Below, piece by piece: positions 16,202-24,695 of a stretch of DNA of 38,498 nt. Position 1 is the stretch's first letter; the number at the start of each line of letters is the position of its first letter. The position numbers and the translations under genes are program-made. Below the pieces are notes generated by a model, which worked only from the letters and a program-made list of their open reading frames with translations, was not told the DNA's origin and ran no database searches. The DNA is from an uncultured Oribacterium sp. GTDB lineage: Bacteria; Bacillota; Clostridia; Lachnospirales; Lachnospiraceae. The stretch covers positions 1-38,498 of the forward strand of contig CAMKKZ010000035.1 in the NCBI GenBank assembly GCA_946413525.1, given 5' to 3'.

Positions 16202-16615
16202 ATGGCTTTCACAGTAAGTGTGGGAGAATCGGACTTTGCGGCTCTTCGCAATGGAAAAGCGTACTATGTGGATAAGACGGAAATCTTATATGAGCTTGTG
16301 CATGATACGAACAACAAAGTTTCTCTCTTTACAAGACCCAGGCGTTTTGGGAAGACCCTCTTGATGAGCATGATTGAGAATTTCTTCAGTATCACGAAAG
16401 ACAGCAGGGCTCTTTTCGAAGATCTTGCCATCGCGAAACATAAGACGTTCTGCGAGGAATGGATGAATCAGTATCCGGTACTGTTTATTTCCTTTAAGGA
16501 TATTGAAGCTGAAAATTTTGAAGATGCTTATGAGATGCTCGAATCCCGTATTGCTGATGTGGCATTTTTCAAAACTAGCGGACAAAAATTTCCGTCTATG
16601 ATTACCATGCCATAG
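16202..16615 (+). pseudogene. Truncated AAA-ATPase/PD-(D/E)XK gene (N-terminal part)
   Basis: The first about 120 codons match the start of the intact 555-aa gene at 29374-31041 very closely: MAFTVSVGE, YYVDKTEI, then the Walker A-like TRPRRFGKTLL. Homology stops after RIADV near 16561, where sequence changes to a 20-bp repeat also found at 17480-17502, and the frame ends at TAG 16613. Walker B and the nuclease domain are lost. The start at 16202 has GGGAGG about ten bases upstream; a longer frame from 16097 has no support. The gene is broken, probably by insertion or recombination at the repeat. Confidence 0.85.
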
Positions 16616-17502
16616 TTTCAAGACCAGTCAGGCCAAGTCGTAATGTGTCCTTTGATATCATCTCATCCCATAGGATCTTTCCACCTACATTCCCGACAGG
16701 TTTTGTTGCTTATATGTTTTGTTTTGGTATTGCTTTTGTGGATTGAATGGATATAAGTCTTATGGCATAAATTAGATTGCGCGGTGATGCAATATTTCTT
16801 GCGTTCGCACTCTTGCCAAACCACTATTTCTTGTGGTAATATGATCTTTGTTTGATTTTTGCTGTAACAAACATGGGAGACGGAATTGAGCAAAGAACAA
16901 TATTCATCCACACCCTACGATGATGTTTTTCGCACGCTTGTGAACGATTGCAGCAAGCTTGTTATCCCCTTGATTAATGAAGCGTTTGGAGAGCATTACT
17001 CCGGTGATGAAGAAATTCGGTTTTCTCCGAACGAGCACTTTCTAAACCAAATGTCTGAAAGGGTCCTTATCAATATAGCTCATAAGTATGCGAATATTCA
17101 GAAAGGAGTTGGTAACATCATGGGAGGACAGGTATTGGATTATGAGGCAAAGCGTATTTATAAGGAGGGGCATGATGAGGGATATGATAAGGGGCATGAT
17201 GAGGGATATATTGAGGCTTTAATTTCTTTAGTTAAAGATGGCATATTATCTTCCCAGGATGCAGCTAATCGGGCTGGCCTCTCTGAAAGTGAGTTTCAGA
17301 AAAAATTCTCCTCTCGCTGAAATGCTATACAAATAAACACGAAATCCCATGACTTGCCGGGAGGAGCGGTCGGTAAAATCGCACAACTGTTTCATTTTTG
17401 ATGATGATATTATTTGTCGGATTGCATTGCCTACTTGCGTCTTCCTTATGTTCCTTTTTTTAATATGAGCCTCGAATTGGGCATGTTTCAAAACTAGCGG
17501 GA
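16562..17502. repeat. Direct repeats bounding a 0.9-kb segment
   Basis: GGCATTTTTCAAAACTAGCGG (16562-16582, one letter beyond shown core TTTCAAAACTAGCGG) recurs with one change at about 17480-17502. The left copy is exactly where the ATPase fragment loses homology. The segment between holds the Rpn-type remnant. This may mark an insertion or a recombination scar. Confidence 0.6.
16886..17320 (+). pseudogene. Internally deleted Rpn/PD-(D/E)XK family transposase-nuclease
   Basis: The 144-aa frame begins TTG (SKEQYSSTPYDDVFRTL) after GGGAGACGG and joins two ends of a family whose members are usually about 300 or more residues. The N-terminus runs to FSPNEHFLNQ near residue 53. It then jumps to the C-terminal region SERVLINIAHKYANIQKGV, MGGQVLDYEAKRI, and a short repeat of EGHDEGYDKGHDEGY. 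The central catalytic PD-(D/E)XK part is missing, by comparison with remembered family members. The frame has stayed open, which points to a recent in-frame deletion. A miniature functional protein cannot be excluded. Confidence 0.7.
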
Positions 17503-17552
17503 AAATATTTGTAATTTGAATTCCAATAAGGTTGAAGCGTAATAGAAATGTT

Positions 17553-17720
17553 ATAGGATATGAATGTTCCTTCAGGAACATTCATGTCCGTACTTGGCGA
17601 ATCCCGAAGGGAAATGCCTTGACCCGCTTGCGGGTCGAGGCTAGCCACCCGGCAATGAGGGATTTGTCCGACCAAAGGGAGGATTTTGACGCGCTTTTCC
17701 TTGAAGCGCGTCAAAACCTA
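17553..17720 (+). repeat. Multi-hairpin element B, left arm of 168-bp inverted repeat
   Basis: Contains consecutive stems: GAATGTTCC/GGAACATTC, TCCC/GGGA, TTGACCCGC/GCGGGTCGA and TTTTGACGCGCTT/AAGCGCGTCAAAA. It shares the core CCGTACTTGGCGAATCCC with the element at 3189-3357. An almost identical inverted copy is at 18059-18226. It encodes no supported protein. Confidence 0.85.
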
Positions 17721-18058
17721 TGAATTTGTAATGAAAAAGAAAAAACTCTTTCGCTAAAGTAAGGTATTGTTAGAGTTGCCAGACCAAAACAATCCTTCCC
17801 GCAAAAGAGTTTATACATACTCTAGAATAAGCTCGCACGAGGTGCAAGATGCTTATGTTTACGAATTCTAACACTTCTATTCTTGAACGAGTCCCTTATT
17901 CGAAGGATCATCGTCAGCCTCATCCTTGACTGCGGATCATCCGACGAGGGAGTGTCCCGTTTTTTCAGCGAGGTTCTGGAAACCAGTATTTCTGTTTCCA
18001 AAGTCAGCATGGTTCTTCCTGACGCGGCAAAGAAAGCAGAGGAATTTGACATGACCTG
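17721..18058 (+). pseudogene. Transposase remnant between inverted repeats
   Basis: The region between the two 168-bp arms contains a fragment reading NESLIRRIIVSLILDCGSS, then EGVSRFFSEVLE and SVSKVSMVLPDAAKKAEEFD. This resembles the helix-turn-helix region of a DDE-type transposase, by motif memory only. The frame is interrupted upstream by stops and continues into the right arm, so no full protein can be made. It may be a dead insertion sequence or its carrier. Confidence 0.45.
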
Positions 18059-18226
18059 TAGGTTTTGACGCGCTCCATGGAAAAGCGCGGCAAAATCCTC
18101 CCTTCGGTCGGACAAATCCCTCATTGCCGGGTGGCTAGCCTCGACCCGCAAGCGGGTCAAGGCATTTCCCTTCGGGATTCGCCAAGTACGGACATGAATG
18201 TTCCTGAAGGAACATGCATGTCCTAT
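18059..18226 (-). repeat. Multi-hairpin element B, right arm (inverted)
   Basis: Inverse copy of 17553-17720 with the same 168-bp length and only a handful of differences. The outer end overlaps the TAG stop of pfp (18223-18225). The element therefore abuts the gene exactly at its stop, as the MITE does at two other genes. Confidence 0.85.
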
Positions 18227-19500
18227 GACTTTTGAATATGCCTGCTCCAGCCAAGCCCATGATAATCCTTCTGGTTGATGGACAGGTGCCTCGGAAGGCC
18301 GGTGACCATCATCGGATTGTAATGACCCTGGATCAGCGGGCGCACATAGTCAAGGAATTCCTCCGTCACATAATCCCCTTCCTCATTGATCCACTCCGAC
18401 GGAACAACCTTCTCGTCATTCGCGATACGGTGCACATCGTAAACGCCGGTTGTGCTCTGGTAAGGATCATCGGAAACACGGTCGATGACCACCATCACGC
18501 CCGTGGAGCCCTCGTCAGCCGCCTTGACGGTGGCGCCGCCGACAGCAAAGGCCTCGTCAACATCGATCTTCGACGCAAGGTGGGCTGCGGACCTCTGAAG
18601 CGTGGAAAGCTCCACGGCCCTGGTCTTGCAGCCAAGCCTCTGCTTCACCACGTCCGCAAGATAGGCGGCCGTGCCGGTCATCTGGATATGGCCGAAGGCA
18701 TCCACCGATTCCGAACCGCTGGTAAACTCGCAGACGTACTTTCCTTCCGCCGTGCGGATGCCCTCTGATACGACGGCGACAACGACGTCCTTCTCTTTCA
18801 GAAGGTTTTCCACCTTGTTGACAAACTTGTCAATATCGAAAGGCCGCTCCGGAAGATAAATCAGATCAGGTCCCTGGCAGTCCTCGCCCTCGGAAAGAGC
18901 GGCCGCTCCGGTAAGCCATCCCGCATTCCTTCCCATGATTTCGATAATGTTGACATTCTTCTTTTTGTAGGAAAAGCCCAGGGCGTCGCAGATAACTTCC
19001 TTGGTGGAGGTGGCAATGTATTTCGCCGCGCTGCCAAAGCCGGGCGTATGGTCGGTAATCGCAAGGTCATTGTCAATGGTCTTCGGACAGCCCACGAATT
19101 TCTGCTTCGCGCCGGTAAGGAGGGCATAATCGGACAGCTTCCGGATCGTATCCATTGAGTCGTTTCCGCCAATATAAATAAACACCTCTATATCCAGCTT
19201 GTCCAGAAGGGCGAAAATCCTCTCATAGATTGCCTTGTCCTCATGGATGCCGGGAAGCTTGTAGCGGCAGGTTCCCAGGAATGCGGAAGGCGTCCTCTTC
19301 AGAAGCTCCAGATCCAGTTCATTTTTGATATAATCGGAAAGATCAACATACTGTTCGTCAATAAATCCCTGTATCCCGTAACGCATTCCGTAAACCTTGT
19401 TGAAATCCCTTTCCAGGGCCGTCTTGTAAACGCCCGCAAGGCTGGAATTAATTACCGCAGTAGGTCCCCCCGACTGCCCGACAATGACATTTCCTTTCAT
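18223..19500 (-). CDS. pfp: 6-phosphofructokinase, probably pyrophosphate-dependent
   Basis: A 425-aa enzyme that phosphorylates fructose 6-phosphate in glycolysis. Visible motifs: the N-terminal VGQSGGPTAVINSS loop, YIGGNDSMDT, GCPKTIDNDL and TDHTPGFGSAAKY, then EIMGRNAGWLTG. GGND and PKTIDND are typical of the long pyrophosphate-using group rather than the short ATP enzyme with GGDGS; the phosphoryl donor is inferred from this. The start MKGNVIVG at 19500 is set by GAAAGG ten bases upstream and by family length; a longer open frame to 19692 is not supported. It follows the orphan ABC ATPase on the same strand with 335 bp between. The leader contains a weak copy of the hairpin repeat, and its stop codon lies in the right arm of element B. 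Confidence 0.93.
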   Translation of the reverse strand: MKGNVIVGQSGGPTAVINSSLAGVYKTALERDFNKVYGMRYGIQGFIDEQYVDLSDYIKNELDLELLKRTPSAFLGTCRYKLPGIHEDKAIYERIFALLDKLDIEVFIYIGGNDSMDTIRKLSDYALLTGAKQKFVGCPKTIDNDLAITDHTPGFGSAAKYIATSTKEVICDALGFSYKKKNVNIIEIMGRNAGWLTGAAALSEGEDCQGPDLIYLPERPFDIDKFVNKVENLLKEKDVVVAVVSEGIRTAEGKYVCEFTSGSESVDAFGHIQMTGTAAYLADVVKQRLGCKTRAVELSTLQRSAAHLASKIDVDEAFAVGGATVKAADEGSTGVMVVIDRVSDDPYQSTTGVYDVHRIANDEKVVPSEWINEEGDYVTEEFLDYVRPLIQGHYNPMMVTGLPRHLSINQKDYHGLGWSRHIQKS

Positions 19501-19720
19501 AATGACATACCTTTCTTTGCCCCCCTCTTTTATAAAGTCGTTTTTGAGCCGTTTTAATCGTGACTGGCAGCTGCGGTATCGCGTTCTGTACGGCTCCTTA
19601 TCACCGGGGGCACATAATGAATTTGTTCTGATCCGTAAATCCGAATCACTTATTCCACAAAATCGGAGATGCCGGGCTGCGTATTCCCACAAAACGGCAA
19701 ATCCGAGTTCCTATATTACT

Positions 19721-19762
19721 ACAAATGAAGTATGAAAGACAAGTCTTTAATACTTCATTTGT
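19721..19762. repeat. 20-bp perfect-arm hairpin between pfp and ABC ATPase
   Basis: ACAAATGAAGTATGAAAGAC (19721-19740) and its inverse with one mismatch (19743-19762) are separated by two bases. On the minus strand this lies about 75 bp after the ABC gene stop. No T run follows immediately. GC-rich small stems follow at 19763-19815, so it may be a further relative of the multi-hairpin elements. The rest of 19501-19835 holds the pfp leader repeat and no gene. Confidence 0.65.
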
Positions 19763-19835
19763 GCCGCTGGCGCGACACAAATGGGACTCAACGCCTGCGG
19801 CATTAAGTCAAAGTATAAAAAGCCAGCGATTCCGT

Positions 19836-20456
19836 TCAAAGACGCACGCAGCGGCACCCCATCTCCGCAATTTCCCTTTCATCATGAGTGACAAAGAGCA
19901 CGGTCCGTAAAGAAACCATGCGTTTTGTAAAAGCGATGGCATCCCGCTTTGTCCCTTCATCCAGCCCCTTGAAGGGTTCGTCAAGAAACAGAATATCCCA
20001 CTCAGCCAGAAGTGCGCGAAGAAGCGCCGTCCTCCGGCGCATTCCGCCGGACAGCTTCTCCGCCGCTTTCCCCTTCTCTTTGTCAAGGCCAAGCTCCTTA
20101 AGGGCATCCCGGAGCATGTCGGAGGGAAGATCGGGGCGGACCAGGCGGATATTCGCTTCCGCGTCCAGAAAGGGGCAGAGCCGATCCTCCTGAAAAACGG
20201 CGCTCATCCTCATGCCGCAAAGGCCTCGGACCGAACCGCTGTCCGGACGCTCCAGCCCCATCAGGATCCGAAGCAGCGTGGTTTTTCCGCGCCCCGAGGG
20301 CGCCATGATCCCGCTCACCTCACCTTTTGGGAAAACACAGGAAAAATCGGAAAGCACCGCCCTCCCCTGATAGGATTTGCAAAGCTTCTCAAGGACGATG
20401 CCGCCGGAATCTCTGTCTCCTGCTGGCCCCTCCCCCCTCGAACCGCCCGGGTTCAT
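19836..20456 (-). CDS. ABC transporter ATP-binding protein (orphan)
   Basis: A 206-aa nucleotide-binding subunit. Motifs: Walker A APSGRGKTT near residue 52, Q-loop AVFQEDRLCPF, signature LSGGMRRRTALLRAL, Walker B ILFLDEPFKGLD and switch VTHDERE. The short form and the VFQEDRLCPF region resemble the nitrate/taurine/sulfonate importers (SsuB or TauB type). No permease or binding protein is adjacent, so its partners must be elsewhere or the gene is a remnant of an operon. The N-terminal about 20 residues are Gly-rich and unusual. The start has GAGGAGGG six bases upstream, and that ribosome binding site is the end of a dispersed hairpin repeat. Confidence 0.85.
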   Translation of the reverse strand: MNPGGSRGEGPAGDRDSGGIVLEKLCKSYQGRAVLSDFSCVFPKGEVSGIMAPSGRGKTTLLRILMGLERPDSGSVRGLCGMRMSAVFQEDRLCPFLDAEANIRLVRPDLPSDMLRDALKELGLDKEKGKAAEKLSGGMRRRTALLRALLAEWDILFLDEPFKGLDEGTKRDAIAFTKRMVSLRTVLFVTHDEREIAEMGCRCVRL

Positions 20457-20459
20457 TCA

Positions 20460-20680
20460 GATCCCTCCTCTATTTAAGTGGTTTTTTGGCCATTTTAATT
20501 CCTGACTAACAGCTGCGGTATCGCATCAGCAAGGCTCCTCTGTCAGTGTAGGTTTTGGCTGCTCTGATTTCAAGGCAAAGCGATGCGTTATCGCATCAGC
20601 AAGGCCTCTATGTCAAAGTGATTTCCTGGCTGTCTTAATTGCTGACACACGGGATCCCTCTGTCAGAGTGGATTTTCAGG
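20460..20680 (-). repeat. Three tandem hairpin-SD repeat units between glgB and ABC gene
   Basis: Three units of about 70 bp share GCGATACCGCAG-like and CTCTGACAGAGG-like segments. The unit next to the ABC gene has stem AAGTGG (20476-20481)/CCATTT (20490-20495) followed by its ribosome binding site. The unit next to glgB contains the glgB stop codon. No gene lies in this stretch. Confidence 0.7.
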
Positions 20681-22820
20681 CCTTTGTGCCGGTCTTGTCA
20701 ACCTTGTCAGCCTTGTCTGCCTTGCCGCCCTTTTCCTTATCATCCTCATCCTTCTCTTTTTCATAATCGAAGCGGAATACGGCACAGCCGTAAGGGCGGA
20801 GCGGGAACTCGATCCGGCAAGGCTGCTTGTCGCATTCGCCTTTCTTTGCCATATAGGTCGTCTTCTTCGACCTGGGCTTTACTTCCCCGTTTTCGTCTAG
20901 GATCAGGGTGTACTTGCCCACGTTCGGGGCGCCGACCATATAGTCGCTCCTCTCGACGGGAGTCATATTGATGACGAAAAGCAGGCTGTCCTTCCCGGTG
21001 GAATCCTTCCGCATAAAGCTGAAGATTGAGCGGTCTGCATCATCGCAGTTGATCCATTCAAAGCCCTCCGGAGAATCGTCCAGCTCGTACATGCAGGGAT
21101 ATTTCCGGTAAAGATGCAGAAGATCCCTCATGAAATCATGCACGTTCTTGTTCAGCGGCTCATTGCAAAGATACCAGTCAAGGGAAGCATTCTCGTCCCA
21201 TTCATGGTACTGGGCGAAATCCTGACCCATGAAGAGCAGCTTCTTGCCCGCATGCCCGAACATGAAAAGGTACCCACATTTCAGGTTCTTGAACTTGTCC
21301 TCATTAAGCCCCGGCATCTTGTTGATCATGGAGCACTTTAAGTGCACCACCTCGTCGTGGGACAGCACCAGGATGAACTTCTCGCTGTAGGCATAGCTCA
21401 TCCCGAAGGTCATCTTGTTATGGCTCCCCTTCCGGTAAAGGGGATCAAGCTTCATGTAATCCAGGAAGTCATGCATCCAGCCCATATTCCACTTCAAGGT
21501 GAAGCCCAGGCCCTCCTCTTCCGGAGCCTTCGTGATATTCGGCCAGGCCGTGGACTCCTCGGCGATAATGATCGCGCCATCCTTCCGGCCGCGGATAACG
21601 GAATTCAGGTGCCGGAAAAATTCCATCGCGTCCAGGTTCCCATTCCCGCCGTATTTGTTGGGGACCCACTGTCCGTCCCTGCGCCCGTAATCCAGGTAAA
21701 GCATGGAGGCGACGGCGTCCACCCTCAGTCCATCAATATGGTATTCATTGTACCAGTAAAGCGCGTTCCCAATCAGGAAGTTCTTCACCTCGGTCTTCGA
21801 ATAATTGAAAATCTTCGTGCCCCAGTCCGGGTGCTCGCCCATCCTGGGATCAGGGTATTCATAGGTCGCGGTCCCGTCAAAATCCGCCAGCCCCTGGGCA
21901 TCCTTCGGGAAATGGGCCGGAACCCAGTCCAGGATCACGCCGATGCCCCTCCTGTGCAGGCAGTCCACCAGCCCCATGAATTCCTTCGGCGAGCCATAGC
22001 GGGAGGTGGGCGCGTAATAGCCGGTCACCTGATACCCCCAGGAAGCGTCCAGCGGGTGCTCCGCGATGCCCATCAGTTCCACGTGGGTGTAGCCCATGTG
22101 CTCGCAATAATCCGCCAGCGGCTCCGCGATTTCCATGTAATTCATGAAGCCGTTCATCTTCTCATTATCGTTCTTGCGCCAGGACCCCAAATGCACCTCG
22201 TAAATGGCCATGGGCTTCTGGAAAACGCTGCCCTCCCGCCGGCTGGCCATCCATTTCTCATCATCCCAGGAAAAGCCCGTGATATCCGCGGTTTTGGAAG
22301 CCGTGCCCGGGCGGAACTCGGCGGAAAAGCCATAGGGATCCGCCTTGTAAAGGATATTGCCCTGCTGCGTCAGCACGGCGTATTTATAGAGCTCGCCGAA
22401 ACCCATGTCGGGCATGAAGCCCTCAAAAATGCCGCTGTCCTCCAAAGGCAGCATATAATTCGCCTCCGGATCCCATTTATTCCTGTCACAGACAATGGAA
22501 ACGGCCTTCGCCCTGGGCGCCCAGACGGCGAAATGCATCCCCTTCTTCCCATCCAGCACCGCCGGATGAGCACCCATTTTCTTGTAAACCTCATAATAGG
22601 TGCCCTGCCCGAAAAGGTACCTGTCCTGCTGGGTAATGAATACGGGATCCAGTTGACTTACAGCCGGGGCGGAAGAAGCCTCCGCCGCCCTGACCGAGTC
22701 GCCGCCCTCGGCTTTCTTCCTTGGGGATCCGGCTTTCTTTTTCGGCTGCTCTTTGTTCTCCTGCTTCAGCTCCTTACCTGCTTCCATTTCCGCCCCGGAA
22801 GCAGCCTCCTTCTTACGCAT
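20676..22820 (-). CDS. glgB: 1,4-alpha-glucan branching enzyme
   Basis: A 714-aa GH13 enzyme that makes alpha-1,6 branches in glycogen. After a 48-residue Lys/Glu/Ala-rich extension comes the CBM48 domain (HFAVWAPRAKAVSIV), then the catalytic barrel: DGLRVDAVASMLYLDY (nucleophile Asp), IIAEESTAWP (acid Glu) and LSHDEVVH (third Asp). The C-terminal beta domain ends in a charged tail with KADKADKVDK repeats. Both low-complexity ends are atypical. AGGAGG stands seven bases before the ATG. The amylase gene lies 134 bp upstream on the same strand, consistent with one glycogen or starch unit. The stop codon TGA lies inside a dispersed hairpin repeat unit. Confidence 0.96.
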   Translation of the reverse strand: MRKKEAASGAEMEAGKELKQENKEQPKKKAGSPRKKAEGGDSVRAAEASSAPAVSQLDPVFITQQDRYLFGQGTYYEVYKKMGAHPAVLDGKKGMHFAVWAPRAKAVSIVCDRNKWDPEANYMLPLEDSGIFEGFMPDMGFGELYKYAVLTQQGNILYKADPYGFSAEFRPGTASKTADITGFSWDDEKWMASRREGSVFQKPMAIYEVHLGSWRKNDNEKMNGFMNYMEIAEPLADYCEHMGYTHVELMGIAEHPLDASWGYQVTGYYAPTSRYGSPKEFMGLVDCLHRRGIGVILDWVPAHFPKDAQGLADFDGTATYEYPDPRMGEHPDWGTKIFNYSKTEVKNFLIGNALYWYNEYHIDGLRVDAVASMLYLDYGRRDGQWVPNKYGGNGNLDAMEFFRHLNSVIRGRKDGAIIIAEESTAWPNITKAPEEEGLGFTLKWNMGWMHDFLDYMKLDPLYRKGSHNKMTFGMSYAYSEKFILVLSHDEVVHLKCSMINKMPGLNEDKFKNLKCGYLFMFGHAGKKLLFMGQDFAQYHEWDENASLDWYLCNEPLNKNVHDFMRDLLHLYRKYPCMYELDDSPEGFEWINCDDADRSIFSFMRKDSTGKDSLLFVINMTPVERSDYMVGAPNVGKYTLILDENGEVKPRSKKTTYMAKKGECDKQPCRIEFPLRPYGCAVFRFDYEKEKDEDDKEKGGKADKADKVDKTGTKA

Positions 22821-22888
22821 ATTAACCTCCTGCCTACACTCTCAAATAAGTCCAATGTTCCTTGCAATTCAGCTTTCTCAAAGCTCAT

Positions 22889-22954
22889 TCATGCATCAAA
22901 TATGCATCAAATTCAAACATCAATTCATGCGTCAAATTCATGCATCAAATCAAT
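22889..22954 (-). repeat. 11-13 bp degenerate repeats between amylase and glgB
   Basis: Right after the amylase stop, variants of ATTTGATGCATGA are repeated about six times up to roughly 65 bp before glgB. The period and AT-richness resemble the array in the fbp leader, but the sequence differs. The motif is partly self-complementary (TGCA). Confidence 0.65.
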
Positions 22955-24280
22955 TCAGCCCGTCACCTTGATAAGCCTGCCTTCGTTGGCGGCCAGCTTG
23001 ATCCTGATCTGGTTCCCGGCCTCAATCGGGATTTCCTCCTCCGTGAAGAGATCAAAAGCCTTCTTCCCACTCACGGGAAGCTTCACGACAAACGCGACGG
23101 ACTGCTCATCGTTATTCAATGCCGTTATTACCGCGCTGCCATTCAAGACCCTTGCGTAAGCCCAGTGCTTGCACTGAAGGCAAAGCTCCTTGTAATCGCC
23201 TGTCGACAGCTCGGGATTCTGCCCCCTGATTTCCGCAAGCCTCGCGATAAAGTCCGTAAATTCATTCGGCTCCATACCCTCCGACAGAATGGACGGACGC
23301 AGCGGCGCGTCACTGTACCCATCCTTCTTTCCCTCAAGGGCGAACTCCTCACCGTAATAAAGGGAAGGATGCCCGGGCAAGGTGAACAAGGCCATATGGC
23401 ATGCTTTCAGATTCTTAGGCTTCTGCAGCTTTGACGCGATCCTGTCCACATCATGGTTTTCCAGGAAGGTGTAGAGATTCTTTGCGATGGCCAGATTCCG
23501 GTTCAGATTATGGGAAACCTCGAAGAAATTATGGTCGTTAAAGCCGGAATATAGTGATTTATGCAGCTCATAATTCGTGAGGGAATGCAGCGTCTCATCG
23601 TTCACCCAGCGCCCGTACTCGCCATGGATGACCTCCCCAAGCAGGAAAAATTCCCGGTCCAGGCTGTCCCCCAGGCGCCGCAGATCCTTCTGGAAGGAAA
23701 TATCCAGCTTGTCCGCGCAGTCCAGCCGGAGCCCGTCAATGTCGAATTCATCCACCCAGAACCGGACAACGTCCAGAAGATAAGCGCGCACGTCCTGCTC
23801 GTTGAAATTCAGCTCGGGAAGCTCCTTGTAGCCGCGCCAGCCGTCATAAGAAAACGGATCTCCCAGGGAGGACGTGGCATGGAAATTGAGTCCTTTGTAC
23901 CAGTTCCTGTATTTCGAAGCCTCTCCCTTTTCCCGTAAATCGCGGAAAGCGAAAAAGTCCCGCCCCGTATGGTTGAATACCGCGTCCACGATCACCCTGA
24001 TCCCATGCCCGTGGGCAATGTCCACGAATTTCCGGAAATCCTCATTGCTTCCCAAACGCCTGTCCACCAGCCTGTAATCAATCGTGTCATAGCCGTGGCT
24101 TGCGGACTCGAAGAGCGGGCCGATGTAGACAGCATTCATGCCCAGTTCTTTAAGGTATGGGATATACACCCAGAGCACAGGAAAATGATTTTGACACCCG
24201 TCAGCGGAATTCTTCATTTCCACCCCGGTCATCCCCAATGGATACATATGATAAAAAACTGCTTTGTCATACCACGCCAT
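22955..24280 (-). CDS. GH13 alpha-amylase family glycosidase
   Basis: A 441-aa protein for hydrolysis or transfer at alpha-1,4 glucan bonds. GH13 regions are clear: VDAVFNHTG (region I), DGLRLDCADKLD (nucleophile Asp), FLLGEVIHGEY (acid/base Glu) and FLENHDVDRI (transition-state Asp). The protein starts AWYDKAVFYHMYPLG with no signal peptide, so it is probably cytosolic and acts on maltodextrins or glycogen; short cytosolic amylases of this type are common in Clostridia. I place the start at 24280, where AGGAGA stands seven bases upstream; an ATG five codons earlier would overlap that site. Promoter 24621-24649 reads into it through a MITE. Confidence 0.93.
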   Translation of the reverse strand: MAWYDKAVFYHMYPLGMTGVEMKNSADGCQNHFPVLWVYIPYLKELGMNAVYIGPLFESASHGYDTIDYRLVDRRLGSNEDFRKFVDIAHGHGIRVIVDAVFNHTGRDFFAFRDLREKGEASKYRNWYKGLNFHATSSLGDPFSYDGWRGYKELPELNFNEQDVRAYLLDVVRFWVDEFDIDGLRLDCADKLDISFQKDLRRLGDSLDREFFLLGEVIHGEYGRWVNDETLHSLTNYELHKSLYSGFNDHNFFEVSHNLNRNLAIAKNLYTFLENHDVDRIASKLQKPKNLKACHMALFTLPGHPSLYYGEEFALEGKKDGYSDAPLRPSILSEGMEPNEFTDFIARLAEIRGQNPELSTGDYKELCLQCKHWAYARVLNGSAVITALNNDEQSVAFVVKLPVSGKKAFDLFTEEEIPIEAGNQIRIKLAANEGRLIKVTG

Positions 24281-24319
24281 TGAATCTCTCCTCATATTAA
24301 AGCGCTAATTTAGCAATTT

Positions 24320-24483
24320 GTAACTATTCAGCACCCTCTGGATTTCCGAGAATTCCAAATGGAAAGCTTGCTTTTCATTTGGAATTCTCGGAAATCCAGA
24401 GGGCGGACAAGGCGCGGAGCGCCTCTGAACGCCCACATGAGCAGTCGCCAAAGGCGACTGCGAATAGGGTGCTGAATAGTTAC
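24320..24483 (-). mobile_element. MITE copy 4 (164 bp, inverted)
   Basis: Same sequence as copies 1 and 2 in opposite orientation, with intact 18-bp terminal inverted repeats. The flanking duplication is AGCAATTT on both sides (24312-24319 and 24484-24491). It lies in the amylase 5' leader, 39 bp upstream of the start codon and downstream of the predicted promoter, so its long hairpin should be transcribed into that mRNA. Confidence 0.9.
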
Positions 24484-24486
24484 AGC

Positions 24487-24605
24487 AATTTTAATTGCCA
24501 ATATACAGATACGGTATCGCATCCATACGGCCCCTCCGGCAAGGTGCTGATTTGGCCACCTTAATTGCCAATATACAGATACGGTATCGCTTCAGTCCTG
24601 CAAAT
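24487..24605 (-). repeat. Tandem hairpin repeat units in the amylase leader
   Basis: The 30-bp segment TTAATTGCCAATATACAG... recurs at 24489 and 24561 with the following GATACGGTATCGC. The unit has a perfect stem AAGGTG (24541-24546)/CACCTT (24557-24562) at the place where other family members have AAAGTGG/CCGCTTT. Period is about 72 bp. Confidence 0.7.
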
Positions 24606-24620
24606 ATCTTATTACCATGG

Positions 24621-24649
24621 AGTATAACACAGTGTTTCAAGGATAGCAA
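24621..24649 (-). promoter_or_regulatory. Predicted promoter for amylase-glgB unit
   Basis: Minus-strand -35 TTGCTA (24644-24649), 17-bp spacer and -10 TATACT (24621-24626), directly after the aminotransferase stop. The leader to the amylase start would be about 335 bases and contains repeat units and MITE copy 4. Confidence 0.55.
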
Positions 24650-24695
24650 TTAAACGGAAACAGAATTATCAATCATGACTGTTAAGAGCTTCTTT

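Noticed and set aside
21342..23159. 605-codon plus-strand open frame opposite glgB
   Set aside because: Antisense to a clear enzyme, runs past its start into intergenic DNA and matches no protein pattern.
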